The notes below the pieces were generated by a model, which worked only from the letters and a program-made list of their open reading frames with translations, did not search any database and was not told the origin of the DNA. DNA of 64,000 bases from Marinobacter sp. (GTDB lineage Bacteria; Pseudomonadota; Gammaproteobacteria; Pseudomonadales; Oleiphilaceae): NCBI GenBank assembly GCA_022565395.1, contig JAIUMV010000004.1, positions 1 to 64,000 of the forward strand, written 5' to 3'. Positions 6,939 to 20,948 of this stretch are shown here, one piece after another. A program made the translations under genes and the position numbers. The stretch's first letter is position 1; every line of letters begins with the position of its first letter.

Positions 6939-9077
6939 ATGCGTGATTTTGCTGAATATCCTAAAGGCCTAAACCGCCCGGTTTTTCGTCGTACCGCCCT
7001 GGCGATTGCCATATCCCTTCCAGCAGCGGCGTTTGCCACAACCGCTGACAACGACACCCAGCGCCAGGCACGAATGGCTCAGCTGCCCCAGATTGATGTT
7101 GTAGGTAGCGCGGATGGCACCAACATCTCCCGCCAGACCGGTGCGGTGACCATGGTCAGCAGTGAAGAACTGCAAATGATCCAGCCTCGCTCCACCGAAG
7201 AAGCACTGCGCCGTGTTCCGGGTGTCTACATCAAGCCGGAGGAAGAGTCCGCCGTTGTGGTTAACGTCGGCGTTCGAGGCCTGAGTTCCAACGACTACAA
7301 AACCCTGGTGCTGGAAGATGGCGTGCCGGTAGCGCCCGGTCTGTTCGTTGGCAACGGTCGTTACTACAACCCTCGCATACAGCGTATCGATAACATTGAA
7401 GTACTGCGTGGGTCCTCTGCCCTGCGTTATGGTCCTGGCAATATCGGTGGTGTGATCAACTACCGCACCAAGGAACCTGCGGACGGTATTGCCATCGAAA
7501 CGTCGGTTGGCTCCTGGGACACCTACAAAACCATGATCGAGCTCGGTGGCAGCTCACCCAGTGGCGACGGCATCTTCGGTGCGGTGATCAGCCACGTAAA
7601 AAGCGATGGCTTCATGGACAAGGGCTATGAAACCACCGACGTCATGATCAAAGCCGGCACTGCCATCGGCCGCGATCAATGGCTGGGCGTGAAATTCACC
7701 CATTACGAGAATGACGCCAACATCTCCTACCGTGGTCTGTTCCTTGACGAGTACAAACGGGGTGAGAAAAACAATCCGGCACCCGATGACTACTTCCTCA
7801 CCGGGCGAGTGTCTTTTGATATCAACCACCTGTGGACCATTCAGCCAGGCGTGGAACTGAATACGCTGGTGTACTGGAGCGATACCTACCGGGATTACTG
7901 GCGCTTTGGCGTGGATGGTGGCGCATCGGCAACGGCGGGCAGCTGGGTTTTCAATGATAACGTCAACGGTAATAACCGCTCCTTCGAGCGCATTGGTGCA
8001 GAGACCCGCCTTACTGCTGACAACAGCTTCGCTGGCGTAAATGGTGAGGCTGAAATCGGCCTTCGCTACCTGAAAGAAGAAATGGTTGACCAGACGGTGC
8101 TGGCCATCCGTGAACGTCCACGTACACCAGACAATGGCCGGGGCGGCTTGGGTCGAGACCGTATTGATGCCGCCGAAAGTTACGCCCTCTACGCCCAGAA
8201 CCGGTTTGACCTGAGTGATCGCTGGTCAGTCACGCCGGGGGTACGGGTTGAGTACTACGAGCAAACCCGCAAGAACCGCCAAAACGGCAGCTTCGTCCGC
8301 ACCCGTAACACAGAAGTGATGCCGGGCCTGGGCTCCACCTTCCAGATCGCACCGATGGCCCAAGTATACGGCAGTGTGTACCAGGCTTTCTCCCCAGCTC
8401 TCAACGGTGACGCCCTTGACGGCATGCAGGATCAGGAGCTGGACGCAGAAACCTCCGTTAACCTGGAGCTGGGTGTGCGCGGCAGCAACGAGCGCTTGAA
8501 CTATGAAGTGACCGCTTTCCGCATGGATTTCAAAAACCAGATCATCCCTGCCAACAGCAACACCAACTTCCAGCGCACCAACGGTGGCAAAACCTTCCAT
8601 CAAGGGTTGGAAGCTGCCATTGGCGTGAATCTGGACGGCGGGTTTGATGTGTTTGCCAACCTGACCTGGATACCGGATGCGGAGTTCAACGGCAATCGCT
8701 TTGCCTCTGACGGCGTGACCATCAACACGCCCGACGGCAATCGCATTCCCTATACGCCAGAATTCGTAGCTAACGCCGGCGTGGGTTACCAGCAAGGTGG
8801 CCTGCGTACGCAGCTCAGTGCTAACTACACCGGCTCACAGTTTACCGATGTGGGGAACACCCGGGCGATTACCGAGAACACCTCCGGCTTCTTCACCGGA
8901 AAGATCGATTCTTTCACAACGGTGGATTTCAGCACCCGCTATGCCGTGAACCGTCAGCTGGAACTGTTCGGCGCCGTCAAAAACCTGACCGATGAGCGCT
9001 ACATCGCCAGCTTGCGTCAGGGTATCTACGTGGGACCGGAGCGTTCTTACGAAGCGGGTGTACGCCTGCAGTTCTAA
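6939..9077 (+). CDS. TonB-dependent outer-membrane receptor, FecA-like
   Basis: This encodes 712 residues. A twin-positive signal region with a hydrophobic core (about residues 18-33) ends near AFA. A TonB-box-like QIDVVGS follows at about 51-57. The plug domain spans roughly 65-180 (RRVPGVYIKPEE, NIEVLRGSSALRYGPGNIGGVINY). A 22-strand barrel ends in the terminal aromatic VRLQF. Similarity is strongest to FecA-type ferric-citrate/siderophore receptors. Because EutBC needs cobalamin, a B12 ligand was considered, but the Fur-like box upstream favours iron. Confidence 0.88.
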   Translation: MRDFAEYPKGLNRPVFRRTALAIAISLPAAAFATTADNDTQRQARMAQLPQIDVVGSADGTNISRQTGAVTMVSSEELQMIQPRSTEEALRRVPGVYIKPEEESAVVVNVGVRGLSSNDYKTLVLEDGVPVAPGLFVGNGRYYNPRIQRIDNIEVLRGSSALRYGPGNIGGVINYRTKEPADGIAIETSVGSWDTYKTMIELGGSSPSGDGIFGAVISHVKSDGFMDKGYETTDVMIKAGTAIGRDQWLGVKFTHYENDANISYRGLFLDEYKRGEKNNPAPDDYFLTGRVSFDINHLWTIQPGVELNTLVYWSDTYRDYWRFGVDGGASATAGSWVFNDNVNGNNRSFERIGAETRLTADNSFAGVNGEAEIGLRYLKEEMVDQTVLAIRERPRTPDNGRGGLGRDRIDAAESYALYAQNRFDLSDRWSVTPGVRVEYYEQTRKNRQNGSFVRTRNTEVMPGLGSTFQIAPMAQVYGSVYQAFSPALNGDALDGMQDQELDAETSVNLELGVRGSNERLNYEVTAFRMDFKNQIIPANSNTNFQRTNGGKTFHQGLEAAIGVNLDGGFDVFANLTWIPDAEFNGNRFASDGVTINTPDGNRIPYTPEFVANAGVGYQQGGLRTQLSANYTGSQFTDVGNTRAITENTSGFFTGKIDSFTTVDFSTRYAVNRQLELFGAVKNLTDERYIASLRQGIYVGPERSYEAGVRLQF

Positions 9078-9137
9078 GTCAGTCAGTTGGTCCTGTCTGA
9101 CTCCACGGTCGCGGGTAAGGATACCTGCGGCCACTTT

Positions 9138-10235
9138 TCAAATCATGCTCTCCAGCAACGCGCGATACCGAGGTATCAGCGCCGAGGTCTGCCAGGCCCA
9201 GGGCCGCTCAAAATCCGGTGGTGTGATCAGCAGCTGTTGCAAAACATCAGCCGCCGCCTCTGCCTCCGCGTTGATCGCCTGTTCACAGCCGGTGTAACGG
9301 CATATTTCAGGGACATACTCTGGATAAGCCAACCGATCCGGTGCCAACGGCATACAACCGGCCGCCAAGGCCTCCAGCATGGCCAGCCCCTGAAAGTCAT
9401 GCAATGCCGTGGACACTACCACATCCGCCTGCTGCAACAGCGCTTCATAGGCTGCGCGGCTTTCCAGATAACCCCAATGCTGAAGCTGGCCTTGAAACTG
9501 GGCCTGTATCCGGTCAAACACCGGCGGATAGCTGCGGAAGCGCTCACCTACCACACTGAGGCGGAAGGGCTGTTGGCGCTTCACCAGCGCCTCCAGCAGT
9601 GCCTGCAAACGCTCCGGGCCTTTGTCATATTCCCAACGGTGATTCCACAGGATGTGCGGGCAGTCGCTGTTTAGTGAGCGTTCACTTGCGCTGAATAGCC
9701 TGTCTGCTATGGGTACCGGCAGAATACAGGACTTGGCCACAAGGGCATCCACCAGCCCCGGCGGCACCGCATCAGGCAGGCGGCTCAGCAGGGCGTCAAT
9801 GCCCGCCAGCATACTGTCCCGGTTCCAGGCACTGTTAAAGGCAACCCGGTCGGCCGCCAGGGCGCTGTAGAGGTTCACCATTTGCGGATCAATGCTGGCA
9901 TGCTGGCGACCGGAGTCCGGAAAGGCGAACTGGTTTTCATGCATGTATAGCAGGGTGGGTGTGTTTGCCAGCCGGGGGTTAAGCCCCTTGAGGGTGGCAA
10001 GATCCACCATGGACGTGGCAATCACAAGATCCCAGGATTCCTGCAATTCAGGAGCGCCCAGCCAGCTCAAGGGGTTGCCACGAATGCGCCAGCGAAAGTA
10101 GCGGGCGGGCAGGGTCAGGGTGTGCCACTCATACTCAGGCAGACCACTGACCAACAGCTCGCGCCAGCGCACATGGCTCCCCGCCTCATAGGCGGAGAGC
10201 AGGAGGATACGGGGCCGGGGTTGGCTCAGCCCCAA
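9138..10235 (-). CDS. DUF3524 glycosyltransferase, tRNA-queuosine alpha-mannosyltransferase type
   Basis: This encodes 365 residues. The N-terminal domain (LLLSAYEAGSHVRWRELLV, LPARYFRWRIRGNPLSW, ATSMVDLATLKG, MHENQFAFP) is the DUF3524 signature found in animal GTDC1/QTMAN and its bacterial relatives. The C-terminal half is a glycosyltransferase group 1 fold with a nucleotide-sugar site (VVVSTALHDFQGLAMLEALAAGCMPLAP). Animal QTMAN mannosylates queuosine in tRNA-Asp; the same reaction here is inference. It starts 4 nt after glmS, so it is probably the last gene of a glmU-glmS operon. Confidence 0.8.
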   Translation of the reverse strand: MGLSQPRPRILLLSAYEAGSHVRWRELLVSGLPEYEWHTLTLPARYFRWRIRGNPLSWLGAPELQESWDLVIATSMVDLATLKGLNPRLANTPTLLYMHENQFAFPDSGRQHASIDPQMVNLYSALAADRVAFNSAWNRDSMLAGIDALLSRLPDAVPPGLVDALVAKSCILPVPIADRLFSASERSLNSDCPHILWNHRWEYDKGPERLQALLEALVKRQQPFRLSVVGERFRSYPPVFDRIQAQFQGQLQHWGYLESRAAYEALLQQADVVVSTALHDFQGLAMLEALAAGCMPLAPDRLAYPEYVPEICRYTGCEQAINAEAEAAADVLQQLLITPPDFERPWAWQTSALIPRYRALLESMI

Positions 10236-10239
10236 GGGG

Positions 10240-12072
10240 TCACTCCACCGTGACGCTTTTGGCGAGGTTACGGGGCTGATCCACGTCGGTGCCCTTCAGT
10301 ACCGCCACGTGATAGGACAGCAACTGTAACGGGATGGTATAAATAATGGGCGCGGTAATGGGGTGCACCGCGGGGATCTGCATGACGTGGATACCATCGC
10401 TGGCCTTCAGATCGGCGCTGCTGTCGGCAAAGACAAACAGCTCGCCGCCGCGGGCGCGGACTTCTTCCAGGTTGGACTTGAGCTTTTCCAGCAGTTCGTT
10501 GTTGGGGGCCACGGTGACCACTGGCATCTCACTGTCCACCAGGGCCAGCGGGCCGTGTTTCAGCTCGCCCGCCGGATAGGCTTCAGCATGGATGTAGGAG
10601 ATTTCCTTGAGCTTGAGGGCGCCTTCCTGAGCCACCGGATACAGAGTGCCACGACCAAGGAACAGGGCATGGTGTTTGTCGGCAAAGGCGGCACTGAGGT
10701 CGGCAATGGCGCCATCCAGCGCCAGTACATCCGCCACCTGACCGGGCACCAGATGCAGGGCCTTGACGATCTCGGCTTCTTTTTCCACAGTCAGGCCGTT
10801 GTGGCGTGCCAGCGCGACGGCGAACATCAGCAGGGCCACCAACTGGGTGGTGAAGGCCTTGGTGGAGGCCACACCAATTTCCGGCCCGGCCTGGGTCATG
10901 ATCACCAGGTCCGACTCCCGCACCAGCGAACTGCCCGGTACGTTACAGATGGCCAGGGCTGCGCGGAAGCCAGCGGCTTTGGCCTGGCGCAGGGCGGCCA
11001 GGGTATCTGCCGTCTCGCCGGACTGGGAGATGGACAGGAACAGGGTGTCCGGCTGAATCACATGCTTGCGATAACGGAACTCGGAGGCCACCTCAACAGA
11101 ACAGGGTACACCTGCCAGTTCCTCGATCCAGTAACGGGCGACCATACCCGCATGGTAGCTGGTACCACAGGCGATAATCTGCACGTGGCGAACGTTCTCC
11201 AGCAGCTTGTCGGCGGAGGTGCCCAGCGCCTGTTCCAGCACCCGCTCGGCGGTCAGCCGGCCTTCCAGGGTGGCCTTGATGACTTTTGGCTGCTCGTGGA
11301 TTTCTTTCAGCATGAAGTGGCGGTATTCGCCCTTGTCGGCGGCATCCTGACCGTGCTCAAAACGGCTGATGGCGCGCTCCACCTCTGCGCCATGGCGGTC
11401 TTCAATGCTGATATCGGTGCGGCGAATATCGGCGATATCACCTTCTTCCAGGAAGATAAAGCGGTCAGTCACCGGCAACAGGGCCAGTTGGTCAGACGCG
11501 ATAAAGTTCTCACCGATGCCGACACCAATCACCAATGGGCTGCCTTCCCGGGTAACGATCAGGTGATCCGGCTCATCGGCATGCATGACCGCCAGGGCAA
11601 AGGCGCCTCGCAGGCTGGCGAGGGCGGCTTTGACGGCCGCTTTCAGGTCACCAGTCTGGCGGTAGTGCTGCTCAATGAGATGGGCAACCACTTCGGTATC
11701 CGTCTGAGAGGTGAACACATAGCCGCTGGCCTGGAGCTGCTCCCGCAGCTCCTGATAATTTTCGATAATGCCGTTATGTACCAGCGCCAACCGTTCGCCG
11801 GACATATGGGGGTGGGCGTTTTGCTGGGACGGTTCACCGTGGGTCGCCCAACGGGTATGGGCAATACCCATACTGCCAGGCAGCGGGCCACGCTCAATGG
11901 CCTCAGCCAGTGCGGCCACCTTACCCACTTCCCGGGCACGGGCAACCGCCTGCGCGCTGTTAAGCACCGCCATACCCGCGGAATCATAGCCACGATACTC
12001 AAGGCGCCGCAGCCCCTCCAGCAGAATGCCTTGAACGTCCCTTTCTGACACTGCCCCTACGATACCGCACAT
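10240..12072 (-). CDS. glmS: Glutamine-fructose-6-phosphate aminotransferase
   Basis: This encodes 610 residues, the expected length. The N-terminal glutaminase domain begins MCGIVGAV with the catalytic Cys2 exposed after Met removal. Two SIS isomerase domains follow ([62 protein letters not shown]), and the end is the invariant [11 protein letters not shown]. It makes glucosamine-6-phosphate, the first step to UDP-GlcNAc for peptidoglycan and LPS. It lies 112 nt downstream of glmU. No glmS ribozyme-like structure is evident in that gap. Confidence 0.97.
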   Translation of the reverse strand: MCGIVGAVSERDVQGILLEGLRRLEYRGYDSAGMAVLNSAQAVARAREVGKVAALAEAIERGPLPGSMGIAHTRWATHGEPSQQNAHPHMSGERLALVHNGIIENYQELREQLQASGYVFTSQTDTEVVAHLIEQHYRQTGDLKAAVKAALASLRGAFALAVMHADEPDHLIVTREGSPLVIGVGIGENFIASDQLALLPVTDRFIFLEEGDIADIRRTDISIEDRHGAEVERAISRFEHGQDAADKGEYRHFMLKEIHEQPKVIKATLEGRLTAERVLEQALGTSADKLLENVRHVQIIACGTSYHAGMVARYWIEELAGVPCSVEVASEFRYRKHVIQPDTLFLSISQSGETADTLAALRQAKAAGFRAALAICNVPGSSLVRESDLVIMTQAGPEIGVASTKAFTTQLVALLMFAVALARHNGLTVEKEAEIVKALHLVPGQVADVLALDGAIADLSAAFADKHHALFLGRGTLYPVAQEGALKLKEISYIHAEAYPAGELKHGPLALVDSEMPVVTVAPNNELLEKLKSNLEEVRARGGELFVFADSSADLKASDGIHVMQIPAVHPITAPIIYTIPLQLLSYHVAVLKGTDVDQPRNLAKSVTVE

Positions 12073-12184
12073 GATGATGTCGCCTCACAATGATGGTTAC
12101 GGTGCCAGGTCGTCACCCCGGCCAAACGATAATGAAACCTTTGAGGATGCCCCGCCGTACCGCGGTGGTGTTGTCAAAGGTTCG

Positions 12185-13552
12185 CTATTTCTTTTCCGGT
12201 TTCGGCCAGTTCGCAATATTGCGCTGACGACCTCGAGCCACCGCCAGCTCGCCCGCGGCAACCTCCCGGGTAATGGTAGAGCCGGCGCCAATGGTAGCGT
12301 CGGCCGCCACGGTGACCGGGGCCACCAGCGCACTGTTGGAGCCGACAAACACCCGGTCGCCCAACACGGTCTGATACTTGTTCACACCATCATAATTACA
12401 GGTGATGGTGCCTGCACCCACATTCACATCCCGCCCCAGGGTGGCATCCCCCACGTAGCTGAGGTGGTTGATCTTGCTGCCCTCACCCACCACGGCTTTC
12501 TTGGTTTCCACAAAGTTGCCGACCTTGGTGCGCGCCGCCAGCTGGGTACCCGGGCGCAGACGGGCAAAGGGTCCAATCTGGGCGGCTTCAGCAATGACGG
12601 CACCGTCAATCACCGAGTAAGGCTCCACACGGGTACCGGCCCCCAGCGTCGCATCCCGGATGACGCAACCCGCGCCAATGCTTACATCATCGGCGATCTG
12701 CACGCGGCCTTCCAGTACCACGTTAACATCGATAAACACATCCTGGCCGACGCTGACGTCACCACGCACATCGAGGCGCGCTGGATCCGCCAGGGTCACA
12801 CCTGCGGCCATCAGGGTCTCTGCCTGTTGCCGCTGATACCAGCGCTCCAGCTCGGCCAACTGGCTGCGGTTATTGACGCCCTGCACCTCAAAGGCGTTGG
12901 CAGGCTGACTCACGGCAATGGTCATGCCCTGCTTTACTGCCATGGCAATAATATCCGTCAGATAATATTCGCCCTGGGCATTGCTGTTAGACAACTGTGG
13001 CAACCAGCTTTTCAGATGACTGGCCTGAACGGCAAGAATGCCGGTGTTCACTTCCTGAATCGCCAGCTGCGCCGGTGTCGCATCTTTCTGCTCAACGATG
13101 GCCTGAACGGCGCCCTTCTCATCACGCAGGATACGGCCATAGCCCTGAGGGTTGTCCAGAGTAACCGTCAGCAGCGCCAGCTGGTCAGCGGTCACCTGGT
13201 TCACCAACGCCTGCAAGGTCGCTGCCTGCGTCAGCGGCACGTCACCGTACAGAATCAGCACCACCGCATCATCACTCACCGCGGGCAGCGCCTGGGCCAC
13301 CGCATGGCCGGTACCCAGCTGCTCAGCCTGCAGCGCCCATTGCACGTCATCAGCCGCGGTGCCTGCTCTGACCTGCTCAGCGCCGTGGCCAATCACCGTA
13401 TGCAGGGCGGTGGCGCCGAGACTGCGGGCGGTGGCCATCACATGATGCAGCATGGGGCGGCCAGCAACGGCATGCATGACTTTGGGCTGGCGGGATTTCA
13501 TACGGGAACCCTGACCGGCGGCCAGGATTATGACATGCAGAGGGTTGTTCAT
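12185..13552 (-). CDS. glmU: Bifunctional GlcNAc-1-P uridyltransferase / GlcN-1-P acetyltransferase
   Basis: This encodes 455 residues. The N-terminal pyrophosphorylase domain opens with [12 protein letters not shown] (sugar-nucleotide binding loop) and carries LYGDVPL. The C-terminal half is a left-handed beta-helix of hexapeptide repeats with the conserved acetyltransferase segment LRPGTQLA and NFVETKKA. It performs the last two steps to UDP-GlcNAc. It is downstream of the atp operon terminator and upstream of glmS, as in many gammaproteobacteria. Confidence 0.97.
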   Translation of the reverse strand: MNNPLHVIILAAGQGSRMKSRQPKVMHAVAGRPMLHHVMATARSLGATALHTVIGHGAEQVRAGTAADDVQWALQAEQLGTGHAVAQALPAVSDDAVVLILYGDVPLTQAATLQALVNQVTADQLALLTVTLDNPQGYGRILRDEKGAVQAIVEQKDATPAQLAIQEVNTGILAVQASHLKSWLPQLSNSNAQGEYYLTDIIAMAVKQGMTIAVSQPANAFEVQGVNNRSQLAELERWYQRQQAETLMAAGVTLADPARLDVRGDVSVGQDVFIDVNVVLEGRVQIADDVSIGAGCVIRDATLGAGTRVEPYSVIDGAVIAEAAQIGPFARLRPGTQLAARTKVGNFVETKKAVVGEGSKINHLSYVGDATLGRDVNVGAGTITCNYDGVNKYQTVLGDRVFVGSNSALVAPVTVAADATIGAGSTITREVAAGELAVARGRQRNIANWPKPEKK

Positions 13553-13586
13553 AGTGTCAATCCATCGTCATCAGGGGCTGTTACGC

Positions 13587-13653
13587 AAAAAGCCGCAGCC
13601 CCGGCCGGGCAACGCTGTCACCGAGACAGAGCGCCCTGAGGGGTGCGGCTTTT
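13587..13653 (-). terminator. Terminator between atpC and glmU
   Basis: AAAAGCCGCAGCCCC (from 13588) pairs with GGGGTGCGGCTTTT (13640-13653) with one bulged base. The long GC-rich loop of about 37 nt can itself fold. On the minus strand it ends in a TTTTT run, so it should terminate the ATP synthase transcript; the A-tract on the other side makes it partly bidirectional. Confidence 0.65.
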
Positions 13654-13680
13654 GCGTGGGAGCCTGAACTCCGCGTGTGC

Positions 13681-14103
13681 TTAACGCACCTTTTTGCGCA
13701 ACTGCTGGATGGTACGCAGCTGGGCAACGGCCTCGGCCAGTTCGGCGGCGGCACGCGAGTATTCGAACTCACCGGTACGGTTCGCCAGTGCTTTCTCGGC
13801 TTCTTTACGGGCCTGTTCTGCCGCTGCTTCGTCCATATCGTGGGCGCGAACAGCGGTGTCGGCCAGCAGGGTTATCAGGTTCGGCTGAACCTCCAGATAA
13901 CCGCCGGAAACGTAGACGACCTCTTCCTCGCCGCCCTGCTTGATCATCCGGACCGGGCCGGGTTTCAAAGCAGTCAGCAGCGGAGTGTGGCCAGGCGCTA
14001 TACCCAGCTCACCCTCGGAACCGGTGGCGATCAGCATCTCCACCAGTCCAGAATAGATCTTCTCCTCGGCACTAACGACGTCACAATGCACGGAAATACC
14101 CAT
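13681..14103 (-). CDS. atpC: ATP synthase F1 epsilon subunit
   Basis: This encodes 140 residues. The N-terminal beta-sandwich ([38 protein letters not shown]) is followed by the two-helix C-terminal domain (about residues 88-140), which can inhibit rotation. It is the last gene of the operon and is followed by a terminator. Confidence 0.96.
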   Translation of the reverse strand: MGISVHCDVVSAEEKIYSGLVEMLIATGSEGELGIAPGHTPLLTALKPGPVRMIKQGGEEEVVYVSGGYLEVQPNLITLLADTAVRAHDMDEAAAEQARKEAEKALANRTGEFEYSRAAAELAEAVAQLRTIQQLRKKVR

Positions 14104-14143
14104 GGTTATTGCCTCTTTGATCGGTCAGGAATGAAGCCCGGGA

Positions 14144-15553
<1,410 letters not shown>

Positions 15554-15590
15554 TCAATAGTCAATAAAACCAGTAGGACTGCAGGGCGCC

Positions 15591-16454
15591 TTAAACTGCG
15601 GTGGCGCCGCTGACAATCTCCGAAATCTCTTGGGTAATGGCAGCCTGGCGGGCCTTGTTGTAGGCCAGCTGGAGCTCACCGATGATGTTGCCAGCGTTGT
15701 CTGTTGCGCTCTTCATGGCAATCATCCGTGCTGCTTGCTCACAGGCCAGGTTTTCTACCACGCCCTGGTATACCTGGGATTCGATATACCGTGGCAGAAG
15801 ACCATCGAGAATCGGCTGGGAACTTGGCTCGTAGAGGTAATCCCACTGGTTCTTGATTTCGTCTTCTTCAGCGCTCTCCGGCAGGGGCAGTAACTGCTCC
15901 ACCTTCGGGCTCTGGGTCATGGTGTTGACAAACTCGTTGCTGACGAGGAACAGGCGGTCAATCCGTCCTTCCTCGAACGCATCCAACATGACCTTCACGT
16001 TGCCGATGAGTTTGCTGGCACTGGGGTCATCGCCCAGATGGGTCAGAGCGGCTACCACGTTGCCACCGTAGTTGCGGAAGAACGAGGCTCCCTTGCTACC
16101 GATAGCACAGATTTCCGTCTCGACACCTTTGTTTTTCCAGTCGCGCATATCGCGGACCAGCGCCTTGAACAGGTTAATGTTCAGACCACCGCACAGACCG
16201 CGGTCGGTAGAGACCACGATGTAGGCGACCCGCTTGACCGGACGGTCAACCATGAATGGATGACGGTACTCGGGGTTAGCCTTGGCAATGTGTCCGATAA
16301 CCTGGCGCATCTTTTCAGCATAGGGCCGCGTTTTCTGCATGCGGTCCTGAGCTTTACGCATTTTACTCGCCGCCACCATTTCCATGGCGCTGGTGATCTT
16401 CTGCGTGCTCTTGATGCTGGAGATCTGGTTACGTATTTCTTTTCCGACGGCCAT
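15591..16454 (-). CDS. atpG: ATP synthase F1 gamma subunit
   Basis: This encodes 287 residues. The N-terminal helix [32 protein letters not shown] and the C-terminal helix ending [15 protein letters not shown] form the coiled-coil rotor shaft. The central Rossmann-like domain contains [11 protein letters not shown]. It couples proton flow to catalysis in AtpA3D3. Confidence 0.97.
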   Translation of the reverse strand: MAVGKEIRNQISSIKSTQKITSAMEMVAASKMRKAQDRMQKTRPYAEKMRQVIGHIAKANPEYRHPFMVDRPVKRVAYIVVSTDRGLCGGLNINLFKALVRDMRDWKNKGVETEICAIGSKGASFFRNYGGNVVAALTHLGDDPSASKLIGNVKVMLDAFEEGRIDRLFLVSNEFVNTMTQSPKVEQLLPLPESAEEDEIKNQWDYLYEPSSQPILDGLLPRYIESQVYQGVVENLACEQAARMIAMKSATDNAGNIIGELQLAYNKARQAAITQEISEIVSGATAV

Positions 16455-16529
16455 AAGTCACTGCCCTTTCAAGTTAGACACTCATTGCCTGGTTGAACCG
16501 GCCCGTGGCACTGGCCAGGGGCCTTCGGT

Positions 16530-18074
16530 TTACCAGCTCTGAGTGGTCTTGAATTTCTCGATCGCAGCTTTCAGGCCGGCGGCGATATCGTCGTTGAAGT
16601 TGCCATCATCGCCGATCTTGGCCAGCAGGTCTGCCTGGTCGGAACGCATCCAGCTGAGCAGGGCCGCTTCGAACGCAACAACCTTCTCGACTTCAACGTC
16701 ATCCAGGAAGCCTTCGTTAGCGGCGAACAGCACAGTACCCATTTCAGGAACAGACAGCGGGCTGTACTGGTTCTGCTTCATCAGCTCGGTAACACGCTGA
16801 CCGTGCTCCAGCTGTTTACGGGTTGCTTCGTCAAGGTCGGAAGCAAACTGGGCGAAAGCCGCCAGCTCGCGGTACTGAGCCAGGGCCAGACGGATGTTAC
16901 CACCCAGCTTCTTCATGATCTTGGTCTGGGCGGCACCACCTACCCGGGATACAGAGATACCGGCGTTCATGGCCGGACGGATACCGGAGTTGAACAGGTT
17001 GGTTTCCAGGAAGATCTGACCGTCGGTGATGGAGATTACGTTGGTCGGTACGAACGCCGAAACGTCACCCGCCTGGGTCTCGATGATAGGCAGTGCGGTC
17101 AAAGAACCGGTTTTGCCTTTCACTTCACCGTTGGTGAACTGCTCAACGTAGTCAGCGTTTACGCGGGATGCGCGCTCCAGCAGACGGGAGTGCAGGTAGA
17201 AAACGTCACCAGGGTAAGCTTCACGGCCGGGCGGACGACGCAGCAGCAGGGAGATCTGACGGTAGGCAACGGCCTGCTTGGACAGGTCATCGTATACGAT
17301 CAGGGCATCTTCACCGCGGTCACGGAAGTACTCACCCATGGTGGTACCGGCGTAAGGCGCCAGGAACTGCATGGCCGCAGGATCAGCTGCACCCGCCGCA
17401 ACCACGATAGTGTGGTCCATGGCGCCGTGCTCTTCCAGCTTACGCACAACGGCGGCAATGGAAGACTGCTTCTGGCCAATGGCAACGTAGATACACTTGA
17501 TGCCAGTGTTCTTCTGGTTGATGATGGCGTCGATGGCGACAGCGGTCTTACCGATCTGACGGTCACCGATGATCAGCTCACGCTGGCCACGACCGATGGG
17601 TACCATGGTGTCGATGGCTTTCAGACCGGTCTGTACCGGCTGGTCAACGGACTGACGTGCAATTACACCCGGTGCAACCTTCTCGATTGGCGAGGTCAGC
17701 TCAGTACCCAGGTCACCTTTGCCGTCGATGGGGTTACCCAGGCCGTCGACAACGCGGCCCAGCAGTTGCGGGCCAATGGGCACTTCCAGAATGCGGCCGG
17801 TACAACGTACCTTCTGGCCTTCTGCCAGCTCTTCGTATTCACCCAGTACAACTGCACCTACGGAGTCACGCTCCAGGTTCAGGGCCATACCGAAAGAGCC
17901 GTTGTCAAACTCGATCATCTCACCGTACATAACGTCGGCAAGACCGTGAATACGCACGATACCGTCAGAAACGGACAGGATCGTACCTTCGTTTTTTGCT
18001 TCGGAAGAGATGTCGAGTTTTTCGATTCTCTTCTTGATGATGTCACTGATCTCGGATGGATTCAGTTGCTGCAT
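16530..18074 (-). CDS. atpA: ATP synthase F1 alpha subunit
   Basis: This encodes 514 residues from the ATG at 18074 ([17 protein letters not shown]), the usual family start; a longer frame runs back into atpH and is not expected to be used. It is the regulatory nucleotide-binding subunit with Walker A GDRQIGKT and the arginine-finger region [11 protein letters not shown]. It begins 28 nt after atpH. Confidence 0.97.
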   Translation of the reverse strand: MQQLNPSEISDIIKKRIEKLDISSEAKNEGTILSVSDGIVRIHGLADVMYGEMIEFDNGSFGMALNLERDSVGAVVLGEYEELAEGQKVRCTGRILEVPIGPQLLGRVVDGLGNPIDGKGDLGTELTSPIEKVAPGVIARQSVDQPVQTGLKAIDTMVPIGRGQRELIIGDRQIGKTAVAIDAIINQKNTGIKCIYVAIGQKQSSIAAVVRKLEEHGAMDHTIVVAAGAADPAAMQFLAPYAGTTMGEYFRDRGEDALIVYDDLSKQAVAYRQISLLLRRPPGREAYPGDVFYLHSRLLERASRVNADYVEQFTNGEVKGKTGSLTALPIIETQAGDVSAFVPTNVISITDGQIFLETNLFNSGIRPAMNAGISVSRVGGAAQTKIMKKLGGNIRLALAQYRELAAFAQFASDLDEATRKQLEHGQRVTELMKQNQYSPLSVPEMGTVLFAANEGFLDDVEVEKVVAFEAALLSWMRSDQADLLAKIGDDGNFNDDIAAGLKAAIEKFKTTQSW

Positions 18075-18102
18075 GCCAATATCCTCAAACCTTATGCTGA
18101 AA

Positions 18103-18639
18103 TCAGGAGCCCAACGCGTCAGCCAGTTTGGCCAGCTTGCCGCGTACTGAGGCGTCAATAACCGTGTCACCTGCGCGAATAACGACGCCACCGATGAGAG
18201 ACTTATCCAGTGACGTTGCGAGGCTTACCTCACGCTCCAGCTTTTTCGACAGTGCCTGGGCCAGTTTCTGCTGCTGTTCGCCGGTCAACTCGAACGGACT
18301 GGTCAGCGCTACATTGATCGTGCGTTCCTGCTCGGCACGGTAGGCTGCAAACAGTGCGGCGATCTCAGGCAGCAGCGCGAGACGACGGTTTTCAGAGAGC
18401 AGGATGAAAAAGTTCTTCACCCCCTCGGAAACCGGCTTCTCGTAACAGTCTGCCAGTAACTCGACCTTGCCAGACTCGGTCAGTGCCGGGTTGGCCAGAA
18501 GCTGCCGCATTTCTTTAGTGGCAACGACCTGAGCAGCAAAAGCCAGCGCTTCAGACCAGTCAGCCAGGGCATTGCTGCCGTTGGCTGCGTCGAAGGCGGC
18601 TTTGGCGTAGGGCCGGGCCAGCGTTGTCAGTTCTGCCAT
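18103..18639 (-). CDS. atpH: ATP synthase F1 delta subunit
   Basis: This encodes 178 residues. The N-terminal helical bundle ([16 protein letters not shown]) binds the top of F1. The C-terminal part ([29 protein letters not shown]) links to the b-subunit stator. It sits between atpF and atpA with short gaps. Confidence 0.96.
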   Translation of the reverse strand: MAELTTLARPYAKAAFDAANGSNALADWSEALAFAAQVVATKEMRQLLANPALTESGKVELLADCYEKPVSEGVKNFFILLSENRRLALLPEIAALFAAYRAEQERTINVALTSPFELTGEQQQKLAQALSKKLEREVSLATSLDKSLIGGVVIRAGDTVIDASVRGKLAKLADALGS

Positions 18640-18651
18640 GATGAACCTCTT

Positions 18652-19122
18652 TTAGAGTTCCGCTGCGAGCTTGTCCAGCATCTCATTGTGCTTGGCTGCG
18701 TCAACAGAGGATTCCAGGATCTTCTCGGCACCGGCGATGGCGAGCTTGGCGATCTCAGCGCGCAGGACCTCACGAGCCCGGTTGGTTTCCTGCTGGATTT
18801 CAGCTTTCGCCTGCTCAATCAGCTTCTCGCCTTCCTTACGGGCATCGTCCTTGGACGCTTCCACGATCTGGTTGGCGCGCTTGTTGGCTTGCTCGATCAA
18901 TGCGGCAGCCTCTTCTTTGGCCTTGCGCATTTCCTGAACGGCTTTTTCCTGAGCCAGCTCCAGGTCGCGGGAAGCGCGATCTGCAGCGGACAAACCTTCT
19001 GCAATTTTCTTCTGGCGGGTACTCATGGCTTCCGTAATGGGCGGCCATACGTACTTGACACAGAACCAGACGAAAATAGCGAAGGCAATGGCTTGCCCTA
19101 TCAACGTAAGGTTAATGTTCAC
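18652..19122 (-). CDS. atpF: ATP synthase Fo b subunit
   Basis: This encodes 156 residues. One N-terminal membrane helix ([26 protein letters not shown], residues 3-28) is followed by a long charged coiled coil that forms the peripheral stalk. Length matches the E. coli subunit. It is separated from atpE by an unusually long 158-nt gap that holds a strong stem-loop. Confidence 0.97.
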   Translation of the reverse strand: MNINLTLIGQAIAFAIFVWFCVKYVWPPITEAMSTRQKKIAEGLSAADRASRDLELAQEKAVQEMRKAKEEAAALIEQANKRANQIVEASKDDARKEGEKLIEQAKAEIQQETNRAREVLRAEIAKLAIAGAEKILESSVDAAKHNEMLDKLAAEL

Positions 19123-19205
19123 GGCAATATACCTCTTGCTATTTCGTTGCGTCCGGGTTTCCCACTAACGGGCGCATGATGAGACTGCTTCAAGGCGACT
19201 GCAGA

Positions 19206-19233
19206 GGCCAGGAGGGCGTTGCCCGGCCTGGCC
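19206..19233 (-). ncRNA. Stem-loop in the atpE-atpF spacer
   Basis: GGCCAGG (19206-19212) and CCTGGCC (19227-19233) pair perfectly, and a GGGC/GCCC inner stem lies inside. On the minus-strand transcript it lies between the atpE stop and the atpF start, with no T-run. Such a structure could protect the upstream atpE message from 3' decay and raise c-subunit output; that role is inferred and not seen. Confidence 0.4.
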
Positions 19234-19280
19234 TGCGCTGAGAAGACGTTACAGGCTCATCGCCCGTGAATCAGGAATGA

Positions 19281-19562
<282 letters not shown>

Positions 19563-19585
19563 TTAAAAAAACGCGTTTACAGCTG

Positions 19586-20868
<1,283 letters not shown>

Positions 20869-20948
20869 AAAGCACCTTGACTGGATAACTGGGCAAACCC
20901 CGTTCAATCAAGGCAGTCCGGCTACCGCCGCAATGCCAAGCGCGCGAA

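Noticed and set aside
10363-12048. Long plus-strand open frame (561 codons) opposite glmS.
   Set aside because: It is the antisense shadow of glmS, with composition of a mirrored frame and no start signal.
12071-13639. Plus-strand open frame of 522 codons opposite glmU.
   Set aside because: Antisense shadow; very His/Gln/Arg-rich, as mirrored frames in GC-rich genes are.
16803-18161. Long plus-strand open frame (452 codons) opposite atpA.
   Set aside because: Antisense shadow of atpA and atpH; no protein-like features.
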